31,045 bases of DNA from Rhizopus sp. PT2906 (GCA_025529335.1 JAMYHX010000501.1:1-31045); one strand, 5' to 3'; shown: positions 1 to 10,093, counted from the stretch's first letter. Numbers and translations: made by a program. Notes: generated from the letters alone by a model not told the origin.

Positions 1-173
1 TTTATTGTTAATAACATAATAGAATACAATAAAGAATATTTGCTTACTTTTTCTAATCTTTGTAATAATTCTGATTAAGATCCCACAAAGAAAAGAAAAA
101 GAAGAATGAATCTGGTAATGACGAGGTAGTTTTATTGTATAGAGTGCATCTTTATTACGTCTCATACGACTTT

Positions 174-174
<1 letters not shown>

Positions 175-204
<30 letters not shown>
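175..204 (+). repeat. Poly-T tract (about 30 nt)
   Basis: A long T run is followed by a short pyrimidine stretch and CCAG at 211-214. It could serve as the polypyrimidine tract of a 3' splice site for the transposase remnant that opens at 215. Length may vary between isolates. Confidence 0.8.
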
Positions 205-210
<6 letters not shown>

Positions 211-214
211 CCAG

Positions 215-1597
215 GCGCATAATGGCATTAAGTGGGTATCTCCGTTCGTACTATTGGACAGCTTTCACGGTGCAGCTTTTTGGGGCCTGGATGGAATGCA
301 TCTTTGGGGGCAAAGCATTGGAAAACAGATTTGGTTATTGGCAAGTGATGATGGCAAAGTATGGCGGAAATAATCCATTTTTTCTGCGTAAGCAATATCG
401 CGATAAGCTAAGCTTGTCTATCCTTGAAGCAAAGGATATTAATCCACGAGATTGTTTAGACGGTGAATTAATTGGTAAATGATCTCCTTCTATTCATGAT
501 ATGGGCTTCCTGTAACAATTGTAATAATATAGACATGCCTTACAAATCTGGTTTTGCTCGTGCTGTTGATATAATCGACTTTCTTTTATATATTGTACCT
601 ACAGTATATACTGACGCTTTAGAAGACCAGCAGAACGCAGTTGATATGAAAATCGCTCGTAGATGGCAACAGAACCAAATCATTAACCCTGGGGATTATG
701 TTCAGAGAGAAGCAACAAACAATATCTGTTCTGCATTGAAGGCTATATCCAGAGCATGCCGTATATCGCAGAAATATGTCTTGATAACAATGACTTATAG
801 GACTATCAGAAGCAGGAAATTACAATTAGAGTAAAGCAATGACATGATTGAACTAACGTTTGGTATTGTCATGATGAAGCTTCGTTGATCATTGGCATAG
901 AGTATTGATGACGCATATAGGAACCAAAGGCTTCACGATCAATGAACATCTTCTTTTGCACCTTCATATGGTAGCTAGAACTCTGGGCCCACCAAGATAT
1001 TTCAGTGCGCAACCATTGGAAAGAATGATTGGCAAATTAAAGCAACAAACCAACTCAAGGCCTCAGCCCGGAGAAAATGCTGCCAATATAGTCCGAGCAC
1101 ATAATGCTGATGCTTATAATAGGATGCACCATCCCCTAGAAACTATTAAACTATAGGATACAAACAGGTGTGTAACTCAGAGCTTGCAACTAAAATTTAC
1201 CAAGGTACCGACGAAGGAAATGCTCTATCAATGCTATTAAGCTTAAATTATGAGTTCTACCTCTTGCCATCTTATTTTCCGACTCTAAATGGGCAAGAAA
1301 TCAAGAATCACCGAAAAAAAAAGATACGAGGATCATCTACAAGGAAGATACCGAATTGAGAATGGCCAAATTAACTACGTTATTTGCGACAAAAACCAGC
1401 GATACATACCATGCCGGTATTATTGATTCATGTTTGCTTCTGCCAGACGACAATAGTGGTGTTGTTGTTACAGCGTTGCCACTTTCAGCCAGTGGCTCTG
1501 ATAGAATCATAAACGCAGAAGATATTTTTGGCTATGCCATCATTGTTCCATCCATTCTTGAAAGTGACTCCTTTTATGTGTCTTGGAAATCTTGTTA
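215..1597 (+). pseudogene. Degenerate tnp2/DUF4218-type transposase remnant
   Basis: Several coding-like blocks in changing frames read in one direction and resemble the plant-like CACTA/tnp2 transposase proteins common in Mucorales. Block 1 (215-370) contains the word LDGMHLWGQ, matching the 'DVMHL' region of the family. Block 2 (about 351-474) joins block 3 through a plausible intron (475-532), giving GDMPYKSGFARAVDIIDFLL, followed by LYIVPT. Block 4 (878-1156) holds the best marker, ARTLGPPRYFSAQPLERMIG, which is the 'GPxxxYSxRxxERxIG' signature of DUF4218-like regions, preceded by a conserved W-H pair. A last open block (1356-1597) would be the C-terminus. Frame changes near 350-370 and stops near 834, 875 and 1156 are not all explained by introns, so I call it a decayed copy. 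No terminal inverted repeats were found. Family assignment rests on remembered motifs. Confidence 0.55.
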
Positions 1598-2445
1598 ATG
1601 ATACATAAAATTAATAATTGTCTCAAAGTTTATTTCATATCATTTCGTTTGTCACATCAAATCTGCATAATATCCAAAAATTCCTATTCACTTCCCGTGT
1701 TGTATATATATATATATATATTACGTCAAAGGGTATAATCTTCTTCGATATAAACGTAGAAATACGGCAAACATCTCACTTTACGATTGGCTGATTTGAC
1801 CTTATGTTCACATGGGGGAGTTAAGCGAGAAATGAAGGGATGATTTGGCTTGTACAAGCATGAATAATGCAAAGGTATACGTACAAAATACTTTCTTTTA
1901 AAGTGAATGTTAAGTAATTTGAAACTTGTAGATAAAATGAACATTACACGGATGCTCAAGTAGTTCTCACTTGCCAGTAGCATACATTGAAGCATTAAAG
2001 GATAATGTAGATCTAGTAAGAGCCAATGCTAATTTAGTACAGAAAGAAGAGACTTGAGCTGACCGAGAATGTGCACGCCAGATACCTTAAACAGTTACCT
2101 TTGTGAATTCCAAAACAATATTAGAGTACAATTGCAAATGGGTAGAGGATGCTTTTGTGCTGTCTTTAGTGGAGAGTCATGATTACTGCACACAACAGCT
2201 ACACGACCAATTGAATAAGTACCAAAATAACAAGAAAACATACGTACCATCCCAAGGAAAATTTTTGTACAATTACAAGGCTGAGGAATGTATTTTTATA
2301 CAGCTGACATTATATTTGCGCTATCTATTTGGTACAGTAACGATACTTTATATGGATATTTTATGTTATAAAAGGCATACTAGCAGACAATAAAAAAAAG
2401 GCATAAATACGATAGGTGAACAATAAAAAGAAAGCATGTGAGCGA
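1598..2445. other. Stretch without a convincing gene
   Basis: This holds a short (TA)n run around 1703-1720 and two open stretches (minus 1995-1726, plus 2103-2393). Neither has a recognisable domain nor a convincing start or splice context. They may be further relics of the repeat zone. Confidence 0.5.
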
Positions 2446-3518
2446 CTAATGGTTCAGAACAACTGGGCATTTTCTATGTTTTGATGTACATATGATTTTC
2501 TTAGCATCAAAAGTATTCATATGACTCTCCGATATTACATTGTTGACCAGTTCAAAGCAATTCTTATAGCATTGTATCACTGGCAACAGATCACTGAGAT
2601 TGGCAAAGTAGGAAAGGATTTCCGTCAGGCCCTTTGGTAAAGTGATTGAACATATCTCCATCATTACATAGAATCCTTTAGATAGCAAAGTTGAGATGTA
2701 GAATGTAGCTTGCATACCGATCACTTGGATCCCGATGATTCCTTTATATCTGTTATAATTTATGGATTCCATCGACAAGGAGCTGATTCGATAAAGGTCC
2801 ATCCAGCACATGTACACATCATCTTTCCGGCCCTCTCCTTTAACCTCTCTAACCAACACCGGACCAATCCAATTGGAATTTTCCAGGACGTTACCACCAA
2901 AATCATGCTGCTTACTGTTTGACTCCAGTGCTCTGATATTCAGCCTATAATTTACACATAAACATGAGCAAAAGAAACTTTTATATCGTATGGATGCTAA
3001 TTTACCACTGCAAGTGCCTTCTTTTATCAGAGTTATTGAATATCGGCGAGAGAACAGGATTTACGTAAAAGCATCCAACTTGACTTTCATTGATTTGGCC
3101 ATTGAACTTGTACTTGGGGATACTTCAAGAAGGCCACGGATTCTTAATATCACCATGTCATCATGATTATTGCAGTCATCATCTGAAAGTAGATTGCTTA
3201 TTTGCTTTGCTGCTTTTGACATGGTGATTGCATGATCTTTTGTCTCCTGATAAATGATGAGCTCATTGATACGCGAATTGTTTAAATTTACCTACCTTCA
3301 GAATTTTTCAATTCGTACTTTGATATCAGTGTGAATTTCTATTGAGTCCATTATACCAAAGATTTTTTTGATTTCATGTTGAATGGACAGAATGCATGCA
3401 TGACTCATTAAAAATACTTGAAGCTAGTCGACTTGTTTGCCCAGGTTTAAGTAGCAGAATATTGTTGATAGCCAATAATTCTTGGATATCAGCCTCAAGG
3501 AAACAATCTTTTGATTTA

Positions 3519-3542
3519 GGGAAACACTACACGCACCAGAAA
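3519..3542 (+). repeat. Left terminal inverted repeat of MITE copy A
   Basis: These 24 bases match the reverse complement of 3862-3885 at 20 positions. They abut the left copy of the 9-bp target duplication. Confidence 0.85.
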
Positions 3543-3861
3543 TTAGACTAATACTACAGGCACTACCTCTACCTATTACCTATGATATCGTCCAACAAAG
3601 CTTTTCACCATTTTGTTTCGTTTCTTTCCAAGAAAGAAAGAGATAAAAAAGAAGTGTTGTTATTTATTCTAGTTTTATGTTGTCAGACTATCAACAAAGA
3701 TGCAAGAGCACGTGTAGCTATGATGACATCGTATTTTATATCAAGGAGTGAACTGGGCAGTCTTAGGTTAGGCAGAGGCTTTGGCAATGTTAAGTTGTAT
3801 AGTGACAACGTAGGTAACATCCAAGGAAGCGCCCGTAGCATTGGCTTGTTTTCTGGTGCAT

Positions 3862-3885
3862 TTTCTGGTGCATGTAGTATTGACC
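3862..3885 (-). repeat. Right terminal inverted repeat of MITE copy A
   Basis: This is the mirror of 3519-3542. The inner word TTTTCTGGTGCA is preceded by a second TTCTGGTGCA at 3851-3860, a small internal duplication of the repeat end. The outer edge abuts the right TTTGATTTA. Confidence 0.85.
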
Positions 3886-4291
3886 TTTGATTTAATCTGC
3901 TTGGCTGCTTCTGATTGATATTTTTTGACATTGACATTGTCAATTTCATACTTGTTTTCATCATCATATGTATAATTATTCAAGTTAATACAGGCATAGT
4001 CATTATCGTGCTGTAACTTTAAAGATATATACATTAGCTAAATTGATGATGTAATTTTAGTGTTTACAAAAATGGTACTTGCATCAGGAGTATCTCCAAG
4101 GGTTTGCTCAGATGCATTCCCTGGTGTATGCTTGGGCACGTTATTAACAGCTAGTGGTAAAATAAACAGTGAGAGTATATTCAGTATTGACACGTTTTTA
4201 AGCTTACATGATTTCACCTATGGAAAAAACAAAATTTGCTAATATCAAGATCATATCAATAAGCGCAATTTTTTAATATTTGCAATATTCG

Positions 4292-4830
4292 TTATGTTGT
4301 TATTAGAAGATCAGTATCCTTAAACGACTTATCATCTTCAATCTGTTGTTTGTCTTTTACGTTACGAATGAGAGCAGGCTGTCTAAAAATTGTGATATGG
4401 TCACGTGCAACGTTGAACCTCACATTGTCTATAGGGTTGCCATGCACATCCTCCATCAACTTTCTAAAGAGGTCCCAAGAGAATTGACACTTGTGCTTGG
4501 TGCCCTCAACAAGAGGGATGTTGAACAGATTTATTAGGGTATAAGTTGTCTAAAAACAGGCACTGGCTTAACTCGTCGTTTCTTGTACGCCTTGGCCTGT
4601 TTGGGTCTGTTGTGTTAGCAAGAATGCTCTCAAGTTATTCTCTCAGCTTAGTATTCTCTTGCTGCATTTCAAAAAGCCTTTCTTCATATTCTTCCTTTGC
4701 AGTTCTTAGCTCCTTAACATCGTCCTTTATTTCAGCTATCTGAGCTGAAACAGTCTTTATTGCATCCTCAATCTCGTTTTGAGTAGAGATGATGGCAAGG
4801 ACAACGTTGTTAAGCATTTCTTCACGGTTG
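4292..4830 (-). pseudogene. Coiled-coil gene fragment plus a second exon-like block
   Basis: The minus-strand ORF 4817-4635 starts MLNNVVLAIISTQNEIEDAI and is a charged amphipathic coiled coil (KDDVKELRTAKEEYEERLFE). It ends at one TAA, after which the same frame stays open for about 40 more codons. A block with a good acceptor (CTGTTTTTAG, then 4549) runs open to a stop at 4294-4292 and contains FSWDLFRKLMEDVHGNPIDN, followed by VRFNVARDHITIF. The two blocks may belong to one spliced gene, possibly the N-terminal part of the nuclease-like gene downstream. I do not recognise the domain. The frame just upstream of the first ATG is also open (NNREE), so the real start may be earlier, beyond the T tract. 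Confidence 0.4.
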
Positions 4831-4845
4831 TTGAAAATAACAGTC

Positions 4846-4846
<1 letters not shown>

Positions 4847-4894
<48 letters not shown>
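4847..4894 (+). repeat. Poly-A tract (48 nt)
   Basis: An uninterrupted run of 48 A, the longest homopolymer in the window. It could be a retrotransposition tail or an expanded intronic T tract on the minus strand. No flanking target duplication was found. Confidence 0.9.
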
Positions 4895-4895
<1 letters not shown>

Positions 4896-6171
4896 GAAAC
4901 TTGTATAAATTTGTATAAATCTGAATATTTGTGTATAAAACTCTATAAAACTGCATATGTGGACTAAAAATTTCCTATAGTGATTCGAAATCGAGCGACA
5001 AATTGTTGGTACAGTTCCTCGATTTGTTCAGGGAAGAGGCTCTGATTTGGTTATGCATTGTGCTCAGTTTCCATAATAGTGTTCACGATACGTGGCTTGA
5101 AAAGGGTTAAAAGAGATAGTTTATTGTTTATTGTTTATTTTATATACTTTCAAATAAAAAAGCGCGCGGCTCGAAGAGCCTATACCACATCCTCTGTCCT
5201 CCTTTCGTCAACTGGAATTGGGTTAGGCACGTCAGGCAATTGAGAAATTAAAAAACTGCCCTTTGGCGTTGGTCCTAATGGAAATCGGCTTTTTTGTTTA
5301 ATAAAGCTAACAGAAAAACAATAACTAGCATTAAATTCATGATAAGCCTTGTCAACTAAAAGCATATAACTTTGGTTGTACATATTCTTATCCTAGTGAC
5401 ATCTTTGATTATAGAACTGATTGCGATATTCATATGTGTGATATATGGAATAGTAGAAATCATATACAAACATCGATCATTTAAATCTTGAGTATCATGC
5501 TTTTACGTCAAATCAAAAGATGATTGTGCACTTGTTCTGATAAATTTAGATGATGCAGGTAATTTTTTTAACTGATGAATAAAGCCTATGATATACCATA
5601 ACATCTTTTCACTTTTGTTCTTTTTCTGTTTTATCCATAAAGTCTCCTTTGTTACTTACGTTATACTGATAACTAGAAGACTAATGAATAAAATCAAGCT
5701 TATGTAATAGATAGTCTAATTCATTCGACTATTGAAAATATGATTCTTTTTAGAGTATGTGACAAAAGACTACCATTACAAGATGAATAAAAGATCAAGT
5801 TATTCAAGGAAAAAGCTCGACTACGTCTGTTGTGTGCGGTTAACATCAGCTGCTGTAGCTAATCCATTTCATTCTGTATTGACTTGACGGTCACTAAAGT
5901 CAGATAGGCTTGATCTGTAATTCATTTGGACAGTATATCTTCACCCTCTCTGCAGGTAAAGTATACATGGCAGGGGAAATCTGTTCTGCAGGAAATTGTT
6001 GTTATCTTTTCGGAAAGAGTGAGCAGAGACACGACTAGCAAAATCAGCAATTAATGATGTAAGCAAATAAAAACTCAAGGGTTCTTTAGTATACTAGAAT
6101 AATCTATTATGGGAGCATAGACAATAGCAATTTACAATTCTGCAGGGGAAGGCGGGAGGTAAACAAATACT

Positions 6172-6216
<45 letters not shown>

Positions 6217-6857
6217 ACCATTTAATAAACGTGCTACTATAGTCTAACACTTGAGGTCAGTCATTCAAGACAAGTACAGACAAAATTTAACATAGTCTAC
6301 ATTTAATAGCCACCCAGTTAAATATAGAGTGGCAATAATATAAATTAGCTTTAAAGACTAAATGGATTAGGTTTATGGCGAGTAAAAAGCGGTCAAATAA
6401 CGCTTAAATGCAGGGTTGATCTGCAAATTGGCCAATGTGCAAAAGGGCTGCCTCACTGATGGACTGTGTTACTGCATTAGCATAGTAGCGTAGTTTGACT
6501 TATTTTGATGAAAACACCATCTACATAAGATGTCTATGTACGCAATCAATTAAGCAACTCATTATAACTCCTGCTTATTCTTTCTCCCTCTTCTTTCTCC
6601 TTTCAAACCTCGGCGTATCATTGTTTTATATCATCGCTCGTCCAATTAATCTAAATAACTAAAAAAAGAAATATCCTCGCCACCTACTCGCCCCCCTTTC
6701 TTCTTGTTTACTAAACAGTCTTTGCTATGATCATTTAATATTCTGGTGCCCCCTCCTCTTTTTATTCCCATGCCCAGTTTTTTATTTTTTATTTTCCCTT
6801 TCTTTTTCCTCTTTCTCTCTCTTCTTGTATTCCCCCTTTTTTATTATTATAAAAAAA
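4895..6857. other. Gene-poor stretch and upstream region of the histone-fold gene
   Basis: I see no convincing coding exon. A minus open stretch (5383-5180) containing FPLGPTPKGSFLISQLPDVP looks protein-like, but it has no identifiable domain and I could not connect it to exons. A 41-nt poly-A tract lies at 6174-6214. The last 300 bases before 6858 are very pyrimidine-rich (T/C runs at 6585-6835), as expected of a fungal promoter and 5' leader. Confidence 0.5.
6174..6214 (+). repeat. Poly-A tract (41 nt)
   Basis: An uninterrupted A run in gene-free DNA. No associated reverse-transcriptase coding sequence is visible upstream. Confidence 0.9.
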
Positions 6858-8409
6858 ATGTCAAAAGGTGGAGAAAGAATAACACATTTTAATTTAATGC
6901 AGCTGATACAATTCCATAGTCACTTTTGTCTGTCAAAGAGCGGCTCATGCCATAATAGCAGAAGCGGGTTCTATTCGTATATCCAACGAGGGACTCGATG
7001 CCATCAATGCATTTATAGACGAATTCTTGTTTATTTTACTCGGCGCTTGTCCATCAACCCACCTTGACTCGATAAAAACAAACATTCAACAACTTTTACC
7101 AAATTCACTTGGGAAAAACGCACTCATAGAAGCAGACATGGAAGTCAGTACCATCAGGGCCAAACCGAACACGCCTTTAGATATGGACATGATTCGGACT
7201 GCTTGTGCAAACCATTGTGCCTTATCGGATTACAAAGGCACCCACAACACATCCGATGTGATCATTGTTTATCTTACAGTTATCATCGAACATGTGGCAG
7301 AATATTTACTGACCTCTATAGCTGAAGAGGCCAAGGCAGAGTGTATTCGAGTCAAGGACGTGATTTTGTTTCTATTGAATGATTCAAAAGTGAACCTAGT
7401 GTTTCAAAAGATGCAATTAAAAGATCAGTTACAAGTAAGGGAAATGGGTTTAGTTTAAGTTATTTTTAATAATTTCAAGCTAGAAAAAACTCTTGTCTTA
7501 CATCAGAGCCTCATCTATTTCCACAGTAGATCTTGAAGCAGAAAAATCAGAAACACGTAAAGAGAGAGAGAGAGCATATAGTTCATCTTTGCTAAACTGA
7601 CAATCTTTGCAAATATAGAACCAAGTACGCCGAGAAAATCAACAGAAAGTACGCATACACAATCAACCAAGACCACATCAAAGAGTCAATTCAGTCTGTT
7701 TGGAAATAAAAGAAAGCATTCGATCCGATTCTCCCTTTCCAAAAAGTCGTCATCATTTTCAAACACTTTGCCATCACCTACTTCATCTCCATTAGCAAAT
7801 GATTTCGAAGACTTGTTTCGATCTGGTCAAACCAAAAAGGTCTCACTCACACCTCATCGTTTAAAAACAATTGAAGTCGTCAGCCCAACACCCGCTACTC
7901 CTATCTATCACACAAGTCCTCCTCTGACACCCGCTTCAAGTCTTGCGTCACGACCTTCTCAGCGATCGAAGCAATCGATAATCATAGAAGAAGAAGAAGA
8001 AGAGGCAAAGACTAAAGAGCAGAAAACGCCTACTATAGACACAAACGTAATCGAACGACCTTCCAGTTTAGTCCTCAAGCGTGCTTCGACAGGACAAAGA
8101 CCGCCCTCATTTCACGAACACGTTCTCCTTGGTGGACGACTTGAAACACAGGATCAATTATTGCTAAATAACAGGCTCTCTGATGAATTGTCACAGGGAC
8201 TTGTCTATGTCGTTCCTCCTCCAGTTCCTATCGTTCGTTCCAAGCGTCGAGTCATAGGAATAGACAAGGCGTGCCAAACGGATATAGAAGACGAAGAAGA
8301 GTGGTTTCTGGATGATTGTAATAGTATTAATAGTAAAAATAATAATAGTAGTAATAATGACTGTAATGTCGAGCAAGAACAGCTTATTGTAGAATGGTTA
8401 CTAGGTTAA
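6858..8409 (+). CDS. Uncharacterised fungal protein with histone-fold-like N-terminal region and disordered tail
   Basis: Spliced model: exons 6858-6867, 6920-7434, 7484-7556 and 7619-8409, giving 462 aa. Junction phases close exactly, and intron 1 (52 nt) contains CTGATAC, a good branch site. The N-terminus reads MSKVTFVCQRAAHAIIAEAG, then ISNEGLDAINAFIDEFL. The segment IEHVAEYLLTSIAEEAKAEC, followed by IRVKDVILFLL (about residues 115-165), resembles the alpha2-alpha3 part of histone-fold proteins. The rest is low-complexity Ser/Pro/Thr with EEEEEE and poly-Asn tracts and a C-terminal KACQTDIEDEEEW box. I recall an unnamed fungal family with this plan; its function is unknown to me and a chromatin role would be guesswork. 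Its stop lies 53 bp from the stop of the convergent GET5 gene. Confidence 0.8.
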
Positions 8410-8462
8410 TTAAAAAAAGCCGTTTATTTCATCTGACCCTTTTCCTCTTTTTTTGTTATTTG

Positions 8463-9248
8463 TTATGGCGTAAGAGCAGCCTTCACTTTACTAAAGACTA
8501 GTGTTGCATCCGCTTGTCCTAATTGATCCACAAGTGTCTTTTCGATCGTTTCCCAAAACTCGGGGCTGTTCATCTTTTGTTCAGCTTCGGCAGAAATGCC
8601 AAACCGACCTGTCTTTGAAGCAGGTGCTGCCGTGAGCATCAAATGAACAACACTCTCTCCTTCTAAGCCTAATTCTCTCAACGTCTTTTGGTCTCCTAGT
8701 ACTTTACCCTTCACAAGTAAACGCTGACGATTGACAGGGTATGCACTTTGTTGTTGATAGATGCGTTGTTTCAAATGAGATACGGTATCATTGGACTGTA
8801 GACCACCAATACTGAACTGAAACGAAGGCTTTAAGACCTTGATATTCAGTTGAAACTTGTCGCTTGATTCTGTTGTTGTTGTTGTTGTTGCAGGTGATGA
8901 ATCTGATTCGGATGAGACTAGAATAAAAGGGGGGAAAAGTTAAGTAAAAACAAATTTGACTCTTAATGTGTCTAATTATTCTAGAAGAGAAGACATGTAC
9001 ACACACATGTATACGCGCGCGCGGGAACCATGTTTTTAAAATACATACCTTTATGAACAACAGGCTGTCTCTAATCATCAAAGGGGAGGGTTGGCAAGCC
9101 TTTTTTTTTTCTTATTGTGTCATCTTACCTTGATTCTTAAAGTAGGCACAGTATGCGTCAGGTAATCTTGGCCATATCTAACAGACTTTACAGATAGTCT
9201 GTCAAGATAAGCATGAATAAAGTCTAGTTCTGTTGATGTTTGTTGCAT
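8463..9248 (-). CDS. GET5: GET complex subunit Get5 / UBL4A-like ubiquitin-like protein
   Basis: Spliced model on the minus strand: exons 9248-9129, a 22-nt micro-exon 9070-9049, and 8917-8463, giving 198 aa (yeast Get5 is about 212). The N-terminal helix region FIHAYLDRLSVKSVRYG matches the part of fungal Get5 that binds Get4. After a Ser/Thr linker comes a ubiquitin-like fold from about residue 68 (FQLNIKVLKPSF, then QRLLVKGKVLGDQKTLRELG). The C-terminal helix FWETIEKTLVDQLGQADATL resembles the Get5/UBL4A dimerisation domain. In this family the protein links Get4 and Sgt2 to pass tail-anchored proteins to Get3 in the cytosol. The micro-exon is needed for frame: exon 1 ends in phase 0 and exon 3 needs one preceding base. 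Intron 2 is 131 nt and contains a GCGCGCGC run. Confidence 0.88.
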
Positions 9249-9796
9249 AATTTTATATAAAAAAAGGGGGGATATACAAGCAGACCTTTTTTTTTCTCTT
9301 TTCTTCCTTTAATAAAAACGTGACGTGACACGAATTGTGCTTCTTTTTCTTATAGCAATATGAATCATATCTTTTTATAAATAACTCTTTAACACACTTG
9401 TAAATTCATATCTCTCTTCTTCAGACCAACGAAAAAAGCCAATCCTCCCCTTAGGTAAATCCAAGGGGAAAGAAGGTTGATTGGTCAAGAAGTAAGCGAA
9501 TCAAATTTAGAGTATTGAAAAGTGGTGTGCAATGATCTGCAGCAACAGGGAGAGAGAGAAAAAGAGGATAAAGACACTAAGGTTACAACCTAATACAATA
9601 ATAGTAAATAACGTTAAAAAAAGAAAGGGGATCATTTGATCAACATTAAACTTAACCTTACTGGCCAAAGAAACCATATCACTTTTTCAAAAGTTTACAC
9701 TTTTTGACAATAGTAAGAGTGTAGACAAGACTTAATTGATCTCCCTATCAGTCCACCTTTTTATGCATCTTGGACTCCTTTATAAATAACCTTTTT
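9249..9796. other. 5' region of GET5; one hairpin, no gene seen
   Basis: No coding potential was recognised. An inverted repeat pairs CCAATC (9439-9444) with GATTGG (9479-9484) and CCCCTT (9447-9452) with AAGGGG (9463-9468). The first 100 bases are presumably the GET5 promoter and leader. Confidence 0.45.
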
Positions 9797-9964
9797 CTAT
9801 TCACTCTTCTTCTCCTTTTCTGACAGACCTTGTACACATACTCCATATGGCACATTAGACAAGCGTGCGCTACAAAGTTTACAAGTGGCTGAATCTCTAA
9901 ATAAATTCAAGTAAAAAGCTGGCAAACAAGAAATAGAAATAAGGAGAGACTGTATCATCCGCAT
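9797..9964 (-). CDS. Possible small ORF (55 aa) with N-terminal hydrophobic segment
   Basis: Minus-strand ORF beginning MRMIQSLLISISCLPAFYLN at about 9964. It has a hydrophobic N-terminus like a signal peptide or anchor and a Cys-containing part CKLCSARLSNVPYGVCVQG. Upstream on the same strand a long T tract ends in CAG, and AAAAGG with GTAAGTGG lies about 80 bases further up, so a 5' leader intron of roughly 85 nt is plausible. It would share a divergent promoter with the seven-TM gene. No family is recognised; it may equally be chance or the tail of a longer gene. Confidence 0.25.
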   Translation of the reverse strand: MRMIQSLLISISCLPAFYLNLFRDSATCKLCSARLSNVPYGVCVQGLSEKEKKSE

Positions 9965-10086
9965 GGTGTTATCTGAAAAAAAAAAAAAAAAATACACATA
10001 GGGAGCAAAACGAAAAGGATAGCCCTAAAATGACAGACAACCGTCTCCTTCCCCCACTTACCCTTTTGATATCATCTTGTTTGTTT

Positions 10087-10093
10087 TATAAAG
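10087..10093 (+). promoter_or_regulatory. TATA box of the seven-TM gene
   Basis: TATAAAG lies 63 bases before the ATG at 10157 and is followed by a CT-rich leader. The TATA-to-ATG distance is nearly the same in front of the defensin-like and PX-PB1 genes. Confidence 0.55.

Larger units (their letters stand above)
3510..3894. mobile_element. Mutator-type MITE (copy A) with TIRs and 9-bp target site duplication
   Basis: The element is 3519-3885 (367 bp). Its left end GGGAAACACTACACGCACCA and the reverse complement of its right end GGTCAATACTACATGCACCA agree at 20 of 24 positions when the following GAAA is included. The direct repeat TTTGATTTA lies immediately outside both ends (3510-3518 and 3886-3894). 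A 9-bp duplication and G-rich ends are typical of Mutator-like (MULE) elements. It has no transposase, so it is non-autonomous. A diverged copy with the same right end lies at 16656-16895. It interrupts the open frame of the nuclease-like gene on the minus strand. Confidence 0.85.
2446..4034 (-). pseudogene. Broken multi-exon gene of a Mucorales family, possible PD-(D/E)XK-like domain, split by a MITE
   Basis: Reading on the minus strand, an open segment 4034-3886 ends with AAKQIKSK. It is interrupted by the MITE and continues as DCFLEADIQELLAINN (3509-3377). Further coding-like pieces follow: about 3290-3090 (NSRINELIIYQETKDHAI), 3120-3006 (GCFYVNPVLSPIFNN ending in HLQW), and 2944-2446 after an intron at 3005-2945. 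The last exon carries VREVKGEG and IIGIQVIGMQATFYIS. The layout 'W-x-N, then E-V-K about 45 residues later, then GIQ-x-x-G' matches a hypothetical-protein family I remember from Mucorales, and the relic at 17125-17772. The E-V-K suggests a PD-(D/E)XK nuclease fold, which is inference. Besides the MITE, a frame change near 3110-3120 and a stop at 3376-3374 point to decay. Introns are partly guessed. Confidence 0.55.

Noticed and set aside
2103..2393. 96-codon plus-strand ORF
   Set aside because: It has no domain, no supported splice partners and no clear promoter; it lies between relics and may be decayed coding DNA, but I cannot support it.
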